Shown in pieces: positions 1 through 9,801 of a stretch of DNA of 64,000 nucleotides. Location of the stretch: NCBI GenBank assembly GCA_900175165.2, contig FWWN02000395.1, positions 1-64,000 on the forward strand. The letters run 5' to 3'. Source of the DNA: Rhizomucor pusillus. Lineage: Eukaryota; Mucoromycota; Mucoromycetes; Mucorales; Lichtheimiaceae. The position numbers were made by a program, and so were the translations under genes. The notes under the pieces were generated by a model, which was given only the letters and a program-made list of their open reading frames with translations, did no database searches and was not told the DNA's origin. The stretch's first letter is position 1. Each line of letters starts with the position of its first letter.

Positions 1-258
1 TTGCGAACAGCAATCTTATTGCCGGAAAGACTTTTAAAGATCCGCGCTAATTGGTGGGTCCCTGTGGAACAACTTCTTTCATGCAAGCCCCTTTCATTTC
101 ACTGTCAATTCTGTACGACTTAATTATTGAAATTGTTAGGAGGAGAAATAGTGTCCATTAAGGAGTGTCGGATTATCACATATTCTAAGTAACAGTTTTA
201 ACAGGATACCATCATGTATGGTCTAAACAGTGCATGCAGCTTGATAAACCGGCAATGG

Positions 259-266
259 TATATAAA
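259..266 (+). promoter_or_regulatory. TATA box and pyrimidine-rich leader of the secreted-protein gene
   Basis: A TATATAAA motif lies about 155 bases before the start codon at 422. It is followed by a CT-rich tract (about 315-400), a common arrangement in strongly expressed fungal genes. This is inference from spacing only. Confidence 0.45.
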
Positions 267-421
267 CCCCAGGATCTTGACATGATCTTGCTTCCGTACC
301 TTAGCGTTGAACGCATACTTCTCTCCTCATCTGTATCCATACTTCTCGAGCCGGTCTCTCTCTCTCATACACTCCCATTTTTGCATACGAAACCCTTTCC
401 ATTCATTTATCCCGACCAAAC

Positions 422-1243
422 ATGAAATTGTCTCTCGTTACCATTCTCGTCTCTGCCTTATTCTACTCGGTGGCCATGGCTGCGCCAGCACCGCCAGAGA
501 AACGTGGATTGAAGGGCTGCTACAAGCACGCAAAACTTACGCAGTAAGTGGGAAAGCTGAAACGGTCCCTGTTTGCTGAGTGCAAATAGCTAATGGATCT
601 ATGCACAGATACTGGATCCCAAAGGAGGGTGACAAGGATATGACAAATGATGGAGACTCGGTCACGCTCTCTGGACCAAAGACCAAGAAACTCAAGACGA
701 AGGATGGCAAGACCATCGCCAAGGTGTCGGAAGAAACATTGGAGGTAAAATTTGCTAGAAAGATTATGCCTAGATATTTCGTTTATGCTGATACACGATA
801 CAATGATTTAGAAATTCGAAATGGAAGGCACTGGTCTGCTCAAAGATGGCGTCATGGTCAATCTCGACGAAGGCAACGATACTTTTCTGAAGGTCAACCG
901 CAAGAAAGATCCCTACGGCATCGGCTCGGAGGATAATGTACCGCTGGTACCGTGGGTCAGCGTTGCTTCCAATGATCTCGACCGTGGCACAAAACTGTAT
1001 GTCAAGGAGCTCGATGGTCAAAAGTTGCCTGATGGCAAGACTCACAACGGCTGTGTGCGCGTGGACGATGAAGGCTGGAGCTTCGATGACTGCCAACTTG
1101 ATTTCTTTGTTCTGGAATTCTCAGCTTACAAGAAACTTGATAACGAGATTCCCGAGACGGTCACTGTTGAAAAGAAAGACTGCGAGATCAAGAACTATGT
1201 TACCTCTGACGTCAAGAAGTGGGCTGTGCTCAAGGGCCACTGA
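422..1243 (+). CDS. Secreted double-psi beta-barrel (3D/MltA-like) protein
   Basis: The protein is about 230 residues in three exons (422 to about 544, about 609-744, 812-1243) with short GT-AG introns. It starts with a clear signal peptide (MKLSLVTILVSALFYSVAMA) and then a possible KR processing site (PPEKRG). The C-terminal part reads like the 3D / RlpA-MltA double-psi barrel: a GTKLYV strand, then HNGCVRVDDEGWSF, then a CQLDFFV ending. In this fold a conserved Asp sits in the DxG-like turn and again in the xxDxFV strand, and both are present here. Bacterial relatives act on peptidoglycan. In fungi the substrate is unknown and could be a cell-wall glycan. Several cysteines suggest disulfides in a secreted protein. 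The family call is moderate and the function is not established. Confidence 0.72.
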
Positions 1244-2063
1244 AACAGCTCATAGCATTTGACAAGCAGTGTGTACAAATAAACGTGCTCTGCAGCGCAG
1301 CAGCACGGACAGCTAGAATATCCGTTGTAGACATCATCTTTTAGAAGAACAATAACAAAATCACGGCTGGACCAAAGATGAGGCTCTTTTTTTAGTGAGA
1401 CTGGGAAAGAAGTTTTCGGCACGCACTGACCTCGAAACTGCCATTGAGAGCAATTTGCTTATTTTACCTCATATAAAACGACGACGACGACGGATTGCCC
1501 AGCAAAAAGGAATTGATTTAAGACTCTGTGCAATGTATACACTAGATTCAGTCAGCAAACGAAAAAGAGAAGAAAAAGTTACAAAATGCTGCTATATGTC
1601 GTACGCAGGTACGGTTTCCGGATAAAACTACGCGCCTATCTCGGCCCGATTCACCATTTTCTACAGCGCAGGTAAAATCGCTACAATACTATCGAAGAAT
1701 CAGTTTACAAGGTGAATAGTTGTTTTCTATTGAAAGTTCGTTGATATTGGCTTTTTGACTAGATCATCAGCTACGATACTTTCCCTGGTTACTACCATCG
1801 TTACAAGTCGATAGCACAACTTCGAAATGATATTTTGCCATGTTCAATAATGCAAGATCAGTACGCAGAATAAACAGATGCGTATACCGAGGTACAGTTG
1901 ATTATCTGCAGCTCAGTATCCTAAAAATAAGAAAACAGCGAGTAATCGATAGACATCTCTGTTGGAAATAAAGTTATCTGTCTCGTGGACTTTGTCGCAC
2001 TTGTCTGAAACTGCGAGCCAAACTTCTCTTTAAATTTACACTTCCAAACGCAAGTGACTGTAC
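1244..2063. other. Intergenic region, no gene seen
   Basis: About 820 bases between the secreted-protein gene and the NAPE-PLD gene. Only short, non-conserved open frames are present. The first part probably holds the 3' UTR and poly(A) site (an AATAAA-like string near 1278). The last part is the promoter of the next gene. Confidence 0.5.
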
Positions 2064-3722
2064 ATGTTGCGTTCCCTCTTTCGTACCCGGGCCGCAAAGG
2101 TTACACTCGCTGCGACTTCTGGTGTTTTCCTCTACGACTTGTATTCCACAAACCAATCTCGACTCGAAATGGTTGCTGGCGCTTCCACCACAAACTCGAA
2201 ATCACACCACGCAGGAACCGGATTCAGTGAGGATCTTGACGATCGCAGTTTGCAGCAATGCAGGGAAGCTTACGTATTTTCGCTTATTTTGCAGAGAATC
2301 CTTGGCCGTCAGCTGCTTCAGTTGGCTGGTCGAAGTATTTGAAAGTCTTGAGCGAATTGCAACTAGGAAAGACAGAAGCGGCAATCACAGCTGCGAATAA
2401 ACCACCAAAAGTCGAAAAACTAAAGTGGGAGGTTATCAACGATCCTTCCAAGGCTGGCGAGAACACTGTGGTCGCTACATGGCTCGGACAGTAAGTTTTG
2501 TGTTCAAGAATCATGTGAGTTTAAAGAAAGCTTAAAGCTAAAATTTTTGACAAGCGCATGCATGCTTGTGCAGATAAACGGGTTCAATGTCCTTTTTGAT
2601 CCCATTTTTTCCGACAGGTACAATGCATATAGAAAGAAAAGGGCATAAACTTGACCTATGAGAACTTATGATATCTTCAAAGATGCTCGCCGTTGTCATT
2701 TGCAGGTCCTAAACGTTACACGGAACCTCCATGCAGCTTGGATGAGCTCCCAAAAATCGATGCTGTTGTGATCTCTCACAACCAGTAAGTGGATCACCGG
2801 AAACCAAAAATAAATACCGCTAGATACGCTTTCTAAGTTTCGTTCTAGCTACGATCATTTGGACTCCCACTCGATCCAACACTTGGCAAAGCAGAATCCA
2901 CATGCTAAGTTCTATGTCCCTCTAGGCAACAAGGCTTGGTTCTCGCTAGACGATAACAACCGCGTGGTTGAACTGGACTGGTGGGACTCGTCGGAACTGT
3001 CGCTGCAAAACAACGAAGGAACGCTCTTGAAACTCACTTGCACCCCTTGCCAACATTTTTCTGGAAGAGGTTTGTTTGATCGTAACAAGACTCTATGGGC
3101 ATCTTGGTGCGTTGAAGGCATATCTGGCGGACGATCTTGCGGAAAAGTGTTCTTTGGAGGGTAATTGCGATATTAGATTGGTATTCCGCTGCTTGCGGCA
3201 AGCTGACCCATTGGATGCTCAGGGACACTGGTTACCGTGCAGTACCTGGAGATGTCAGTAAGGAAAAGCAGTACGATGAGGCTTATTTGGAGAGCTTGCC
3301 ACATTGCCCTGCATTCAAAGGTGAGCGGTGTCTGTATTGAAGATATACACAAATTCTGATGGCTAGTTGGTTAGAAATTGGTGAGAAGGTTGGTCCTTTC
3401 GACTTGGCAATGATACCCATTGGTGCCTATTCTCCTCGCTGGTTCATGTCAACCGTTCACTGTTCTCCCGAAGATGCCGTTCGTGTCCACGAAGATATTC
3501 GCAGCAAAAAATCTGTAGGTCGTCAAAAAGTATAAGTATGGTGCTTAAGCTTACGATTTGGAATAGATTGGTATTCATTGGGGTACCTTTGTGTTGACCG
3601 ATGAACCGGTCGACGAGCCTCCGCAGCGTTTAAAGGCAGCCATGAAGAACCGTGGTCACGATGACAACGACTTTACAGTGCTAAAGTTGGGCGAAACATT
3701 TGTTATCCCATACAATTCATAA
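2064..3722 (+). CDS. N-acyl-phosphatidylethanolamine-hydrolysing phospholipase D (NAPE-PLD-like)
   Basis: This is a metallo-beta-lactamase-fold zinc hydrolase that releases N-acylethanolamines from N-acyl-PE. Eight exons join cleanly: 2064-2226, 2295-2490, 2555-2617, 2683-2784, 2849-3160, 3223-3320, 3375-3514 and 3567-3722. The joined protein shows the family landmarks in order: [40 protein letters not shown], the zinc motif SHNHYDHLD, the second-metal region [18 protein letters not shown] and a final IGIHWGTF. The N-terminus ([12 protein letters not shown]) is basic and hydrophobic and may target a membrane or mitochondrion. Two exon joins rebuild conserved motifs: 2683 gives the SDRCSP stretch and 2849 gives the HNHYDH zinc ligands. 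This supports the model strongly. Confidence 0.9.
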
Positions 3723-3808
3723 TTTATAATGATATTTGAATTTTGCATATTATATACAGAACTGATACGCCAAATGGTACAATACAAAGTAATAAAGAAT
3801 CGATGCAT

Positions 3809-5307
3809 CTAGTCATCTTCATCTTCATTCTCGTCTTGATACTGTTTTCCACGGAAATCTCGTTTACACAGTGGACACTTTGAGTTGAGGATTAACCATT
3901 CTTGTACGCAATCGCGATGAAAATGGTGCTCACACCTAGGTAAGTTTTTTTAGCACTTTTCCGCGTAGCAGCGTGATTACATCATACATACCATAACTTG
4001 CACAATATATCACTATCTTCATACTCTGATAAACAAATCGAGCATATGGCATCTTGGGCAGGCGTGATCGAGATAGAAGGATAGCTGCGTTCAATGTCTT
4101 CATCTTTTTTCTTACGATGAATGAACTTGCCAAACGTTCGTCTAAAATATCCGCTCTGTTGTGTTTGTGATTCGCTTGTCCGCACCTGCGATTCCCCAGT
4201 ATTCTGTGCTTCTGCCGTTCCATCCGCTTGCTCCTGTTTGAACCGGTAAACAGGAATTGCTCGGACTTCTTCTTTGGTGCCTCCCGTCATTCCTGGCACA
4301 TCTCCAATATTGAGTGCTCGCAGAGCGACTTTAATAATAAGTGAGTATACATGTATGCACCAAGTGTTCTCATCAACCTACCCAGAACACACGGTAGACA
4401 GAAGATGACCGAGGCACATAGGAATAATGGTATCAGAATCAACAAGTATCCCAATAATACCCATACCAGGGTAGTGTAAAATAATGTTGGAGCTAACCGG
4501 GCACAGTCGTTCGACGTGAAAAGGAAATAATTTCCCACAATGAACCACAGTACTGCAAAAAGATCTAGCAGTGATTTGACGCTGGACATATTTGTTGAGC
4601 CGCATTGTCCCTTTATACATCGAAACATGGTCGCTTCCTTACCGGTCCATCCACTCGGCTTGCAAGTTCGCTCGATGGTTTCTAATGGCTTCGACATTTG
4701 GTGGGTTGTTGTAAATGTTATTCCTGATATTATTGCCGGGTTCCGGAGTCGGTTCGTTTGCTAAAGGAGAAGTTGGAGGAGAAGAGGTAGGTACGGCGGA
4801 AGTGCTAGGAGACGGGTCAGAGGCGGTAATGTTGTCATTGCTGCTATCAGTGGCGCTCTGTGGCTGTGGTCGAACGGGTCGTTGCTGCCGCGCACGCCGG
4901 GGTCTTCGAAGATGCTGATATACGAGAAATGGACTAGCTACTGCAACTCGTACTATGTATATGATAAGATATAGGTCCAGAGGTTTATCGCATGATTCGT
5001 TTCTCGCAACGACCAATACAGCTATGGTTGCGGCAATCTGAGGAATGACCAAAGCTCCATCGTCAGTTGCTTACGCAGAACAGCATAGATAAAATGCTTT
5101 GTTTTCTTCTACCTGAATTATTACTAACAGACTCGAGGTGATAAGAATGGCTTTACTGGTGCGAGATATCTGCCGCCATGCACTTCCAAGGAAATGAAGA
5201 CCATTAGAGCGTACTCTTTGCGATGCCCCTCCATTCCACCATCGCCCTCTCTGCGACGCCGCTGGCTGGTCGGACGACCTGCCGCGGCCGTGAGGTGCTT
5301 GTTCCAT
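3809..5307 (-). CDS. Multi-pass membrane RING-H2 E3 ubiquitin ligase
   Basis: The protein has a cytosolic Ser/Gly/Arg-rich N-terminus (MEQAPHGRGRSS) and about four hydrophobic segments: one spanning the first exon junction (ILITSSLLVIIQ), one at DLYLIIYIVRVAVA, one at LFAVLWFIVGNYFLF and one at LVWVLLGYLLILIPLFLC. Between the second and third is a Pro/Ser/Asn-rich loop. At the C-terminus is a RING-H2 finger: CSIC, then CKLWCEHHFHRDC (rebuilt by splicing near 3940), then CPLC, followed by an acidic tail. The layout resembles the plant At1g12760/At1g63170-type membrane RING ligases. It would ubiquitinate membrane or ER/Golgi substrates, but the target is unknown. A further in-frame codon upstream of 5307 is TTG, so the ATG at 5307 was taken as the start. 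Confidence 0.82.
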
Positions 5308-6527
5308 GAATGCCAAAGGAGCTTTACGAACTTAAAGAAATGGATTGAGATGGGAAAAAGTCAGATTGGTCCAAGATTCTCCGGCCAGGAAAATGCTGCA
5401 TTGTTTCTCTCTGTGCAACATAAGTAGAAAGCTTATTTGCATTTCGCAATAAATACCCGGGGATCTCATTTACGACGTACTTTGCGCATCAAGTTTGATA
5501 CCGTAAAAGTATCTGGAGCACAATAGCGGCCGTCCGGATTGATAGCGAATTGATTGTTTATTAGTCTAATCGCAATTACGCCGATCTCAGCGGCATGTTA
5601 CACAACGACACGGCTCTCAAAACGAGGTCCAAGCATCATGCAGCAGCTTGGCTTGGAAAGAAGTAATAGCAGTAAATGTACTCCTCTAATCGGTTACTTC
5701 TTGCAAAATTACCGAGATTAGTCTTTTGAACATTGAGCCTGAATAATGTTGCAAAAGTTCGTTTTCTGAAGAGTACTTTGTATAGATAGAATAAGCGGAA
5801 GACTTAAATATGCAAACGAAAGCTCATTGCCTCAGAAAGCTGTGTCTTCCATTATTTCGGATACGACCGGATTTTGTCATTTTTGGCGAGGTTTGCTTGA
5901 TGTTAAGTTTGTATACGTGACAAAAAAGTTAATCAGACGCCTTATTGCAATCTGTAAGATACCTGGGAAGCAGACCTAAGGTCTGTTAAGTATAGCATAT
6001 ACCACGAACGCTCGTTATTTATTACTACGGCACTCATTGCTAAGGGGAAAAAGTCATAGCAGTGTGGGGCACCAGCCATTTTTCCGCCCACATCGTTTCC
6101 CGGTAGTAAGTCGCACTCTTGGCTTTCTAGGGAAGCTTCGTTGTGAACAGAAAGCGATAATGGATGAGATTCAAGGCATCGTTCTTGAAGATAAAACTTG
6201 GATAGAGCTTACCAAGGTTCGCAAGATAGCATACACTGGAGTCTCGCAAGAAACTATAGAAGCCATTCTAGTATAAACTATAGCAGCCAGCGATGTAATC
6301 ACTGTGCAAATAAAAGAATTGCATGCAATATCCCTGGAAAGTGTGCTGTCCAGGAGCGGAAAACGGGACAAAGGCGACGTTACTTTTGGAAGCATTGCAT
6401 GTTAATATCATAACGATAAACGAACTTATTAGCATTACAATAGTAAGTAAGGAAATGTCAGTGTCAATATCTGTTGTAAAAATTCGATTTATGCGATTGT
6501 TCTATCCATCATTATATGCCGCACATG
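5308..6527. other. Intergenic region with one short candidate ORF
   Basis: About 1.2 kb lies between the 5' end of the membrane RING gene and the 3' end of the BAR-SH3 gene. The only notable frame is 6037-6276. Its last 38 codons (from an ATG at about 6162) have a mildly protein-like composition but no supported exon partner. No repeat or RNA gene was seen. Confidence 0.4.
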
Positions 6528-8078
6528 TTACACAAGTTTGACATAGTTTGCTGGTATCAATGAATGATACATCGAGTTAATCTTAACGCTATACATCTGC
6601 TTTTATCTTTTGCAAATACCTGGTATGAACCCTTCCTGGCCGTCTATTCGCGCCATCCACCAAGTGTTGGTATCACCAGTACTCGGTTCCAAGATCTGGA
6701 TAGCTTGATCTTTACGAAAGCCGAGATCATTCATCTCCTGTGCTTCGTAATCATACAAAGCAACTGCATACATCTTTGGCTGCTGGAACTCGGTGTCTGG
6801 AGCCTCCGATAAAGGAGGAGCGCTTGGCTCATAGTTATTAGGTATTGCTTGTGGCACTTCACTTTGCATATTCTGCTGTTCCTTTTCATGATCGCGCTCT
6901 GCTGCTTCTTGTTCTCGCTTGAAATTCTTCGAGAGCTTCGATTCCAAATTCTTTTCAAACATTTGCAAGTTTTCAATACGTTCCTGCGTTCCCTCTGCAG
7001 TCACACGCTGCTGATATCCTGATACAATGTCTTGTTCAAGGGTAGAGTAGTGACCTGTTGCAGCGATAGATCGCATCCGTTCCATTAATGATCCATAAAT
7101 AAGACATTGGAGATCGTAAAGTTGCAGCAAGATGTTGCCAATCAATTGGGCTTCAAACTGAAAAAGTTGCGGAAGCTCCTGTTTCAGCAGTTCATTATAT
7201 TTATCATACTCTTCCGTTGCCGTTCGAAGATTGTCTTGTGCCTAGCAGATTGGACATGGGTATCTTTATTTAGCAAAGGAAACGGCAGCTTTGGAACATC
7301 TTGATTACCTTGGCTATATTTTTTGTATTTCGTTCCTCATTTTCGAACTTTTGCATTGCAAGTGAGTATCGATCAAAGTCCAGCTTTTTACGGTCCCTTT
7401 TGGCCATGGTTTTCGAGACATGTTTGAGAATGTCTTGCAGTGAGCCAAGTGGAAGGACTACGCGGTCATGCAAGGTGTTCTGCGATCGTGACACGAAGAG
7501 AGTACATTAGACAGAGTGCTCAGTCGCTATCCGCTTTCAGGGTAAATACTATACAATGTGTAGCAGAAATTCTTCCTGCATATCTTGCGAAGCTTTCGAG
7601 TAGTCCAGAGCAGCCCGGGCTTGGTCTACCTCCTCGTCAGTCAGAGGTTCATATATTTCTGCCAATACTTCAGAGAATAGGCATTGGTGTTGCGGCATCC
7701 CTGGATGCAGAGAATTGCATAAGTCTTATCCTTTTGCTATCATTTGCAAAGATATGGTTTTACCTATTAATGCACTTTTGTAGGTTTCCGCTTCCCTCTG
7801 CAGCAGAGTCGTTACTCTTACTGATTCTTCAAACCTTCGTTCAAGTGTCCTATATTTTGCATCGGTGGAGGCTATTTGCAGGTTGCTTAGGATAAACCAT
7901 GCATAGGAAGCAGAAAGTCAAATCCAAGGATAGCCTACAATCTGCTCGTCCAGTTTTGGATAGGACTTGATGTGGTAATCGAGAAACTGCTTTGCTCAAT
8001 CCTTTCCTGGCAGGCAGGTATATTCAGTCAAGAGTCCCTCCGATAATTGTGTATTTAAGTAGCAGGTTACCAGCTCAT
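6528..8078 (-). CDS. N-BAR and SH3 domain protein, amphiphysin family (Rvs167/Hob1-like)
   Basis: This is a membrane-curving adaptor for endocytosis and actin patches. The first coding exon is only 8 bases (8071-8078, ATGAGCTG). Splicing gives MSWKGLSKAVSRLPHQVLSK, the classic amphipathic N-BAR start. The BAR coiled coil follows over several exons (YRTLERRFEESV, AEIYEPLTDEEVDQAR, HDRVVLPLGSLQDILKHV, KRDRKKLDFDRY, LPQLFQFEAQLIGNIL). A Glu/Lys-rich linker and a Pro-rich stretch (EPSAPPLSEAP) lead to a C-terminal SH3 domain with ALYDYEAQ, WWMARIDGQEGFIP and ANYVKLV. The last intron (6551-6619) completes the SH3 ANYV strand, which would otherwise read into a premature stop. Its partners are probably Rvs161-like BAR proteins and Pro-rich actin regulators. 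Confidence 0.9.
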
Positions 8079-8426
8079 TAAGGTTAGGTTTGGAGCTCTC
8101 AGAAGACTACAGAATTCGAGAGAAAAAGGGATATGCATGGGACTTCTCTCATTATTTTCAGTGAGAGAGGGAGCATGTTGAGGGAGAGAGAGAAAGACAT
8201 CCAAGGGTTGTTGCCACCACCCATGCTTTTTCCACAATTCAATTCCTTTTCCTTGTACGTTTTCTGTATTCCCGAATACAAGAATGTCTAGTAGCTTTTC
8301 TTCGCGGATCCTTGCGCCACACCCCTTAGCCAAGAATGTCATTGATTACTTACATAATCAAACGATTTTCTTTCCGCACTAACGATCTGGCAGCCCCTTA
8401 TACCCACTCTCTCACTTCCGCTCGAC
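8079..8426. promoter_or_regulatory. Shared divergent promoter region (BAR-SH3 / DUF3605)
   Basis: These 348 bases separate two divergently transcribed start codons. The region contains GA/CT-rich tracts (about 8150-8205 and 8405-8420) and no supported ORF. Both genes probably draw on it for transcription. No specific binding site was identified. Confidence 0.4.
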
Positions 8427-8954
8427 ATGTCACCCAGCATTGACAATGACGACTTCTTTGGCGATCATGTTCACGATTGGGACGAGATCTACCAGCTTGT
8501 CTGTAAGTCTGAGCAATCAACGAACCCTCCGAGTCTGCTTTTAACTTGCTTTTCATACATATTTTTAGCAACAGGGCAAGTGAAACTTATTCGCCGAAAC
8601 AGACAAGGCCAAGATATCTATCGAACATGGATCAAAGAAACACTTTCAAAGTACGAGTCCTTAGAAGAATACATGCTCAAAGAAAAGCTAAAGTTTCCGG
8701 AGACTGTGGATAAAGAGCGGCCTCCGGTTATTGTGTTGCCCAACGACTTTCCTTATTCCACCGAACCTGGTATCGAGCATCACCTTATCTGGTCGCAGGT
8801 GCCCTTGTCAGAATCCTATGTCAAGGAGATTCTCGAAGAGCGATATGGCAGCCAAAAGTGGGAATGGGTTTACTTTGTCAATCCGCCCGAGACTCAAAGT
8901 ATCAAGCGGCTGCCCCATGTTCACGTCTTTATGCGCCCACGGGCTAGAGTCTAG
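8427..8954 (+). CDS. DUF3605 family protein (GlcNAc-induced protein 1-like)
   Basis: About 154 residues in two exons (8427-8502, 8569-8954). The protein has the hallmarks of fungal DUF3605: an acidic N-terminus (DDFFGDHVHDWDEIYQLV), a central LPNDFPYSTEPGIEHHLIW block, and a C-terminal WVYFVNPPETQSI followed by LPHVHVFMR. The His/Glu-rich invariant residues of the family (GIEHH and the H-V-H near the end) are all present. Some family members are induced by N-acetylglucosamine in yeasts, but the biochemical role is unknown. The start at 8427 follows a good context (GACATGTC). The gene lies head to head with the BAR-SH3 gene. Confidence 0.85.
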   Translation: MSPSIDNDDFFGDHVHDWDEIYQLVCKSEQSTNPPSLLLTCFSYIFLATGQVKLIRRNRQGQDIYRTWIKETLSKYESLEEYMLKEKLKFPETVDKERPPVIVLPNDFPYSTEPGIEHHLIWSQVPLSESYVKEILEERYGSQKWEWVYFVNPPETQSIKRLPHVHVFMRPRARV

Positions 8955-9168
8955 AACCGATCCTTTGTCCCATAGAAATCTAGAAGTGGCTGCATATGCA
9001 ATTATCAATAAACACTTAAGAGAGAGAGTGGAAGGAAGGGGAGAACAGCTAGAATGATAGAGGGTGTCAATTCATTCCTGCCAATCGTGCAACCCAAATT
9101 GTTCATGCTTGTCGGGGGCGCTGCTTCCCGCTGCCATCCTTTTTGGCCCTTTCTTGCCCTGAACAACA

Positions 9169-9767
9169 ATGAGCTTTCTATGGTCATTTGGGAGCAGCAA
9201 AAAGCCAGCAAGTATCCTCGCAGCACATACAAAGATAGTTTTGTTAAAGTAACTGAGGCTGGCTAGGAAACGGTGGCGACGAGTCCAGTCCCAGAACACG
9301 GATCATACCAGCAGCCATTCAAGGCTATGAGCACCGCGTTTCGGAGAGGTGTACAGTATAACAGTATGTCCACACGTAAAATGCGTGGCTGTTTAGGATC
9401 TCTAGAGAAAATAACTGTGCCGGAACCACAGTGAAGATTGTCCTTCGAGGAGATGTCATGACGGGCAAGTCGACCTTGTGTAAGTGACATTGATAGCCCA
9501 AACCATCGTTTTGCTATGGCGCACCACTTGACATGTATCCAGTCCACCGCCTACAGGGTGAAGAGTTCGACCCAGGATACAACTCTACACCGCAAATCCA
9601 GGTTGCCAACATTCCTTGGCATTATCGAGAATCCAATGATATCATCAAGATTGAAGTGTGGGATGTGGTGGATAATGCGCACAACAAATCATCTGCTAAA
9701 ACGAATGCGGGTATAAAGCTTGAGCATGGATCAGCAGCAGCGCAGTCCAAAGACGATCGACAACAAG

Positions 9768-9801
<34 letters not shown>

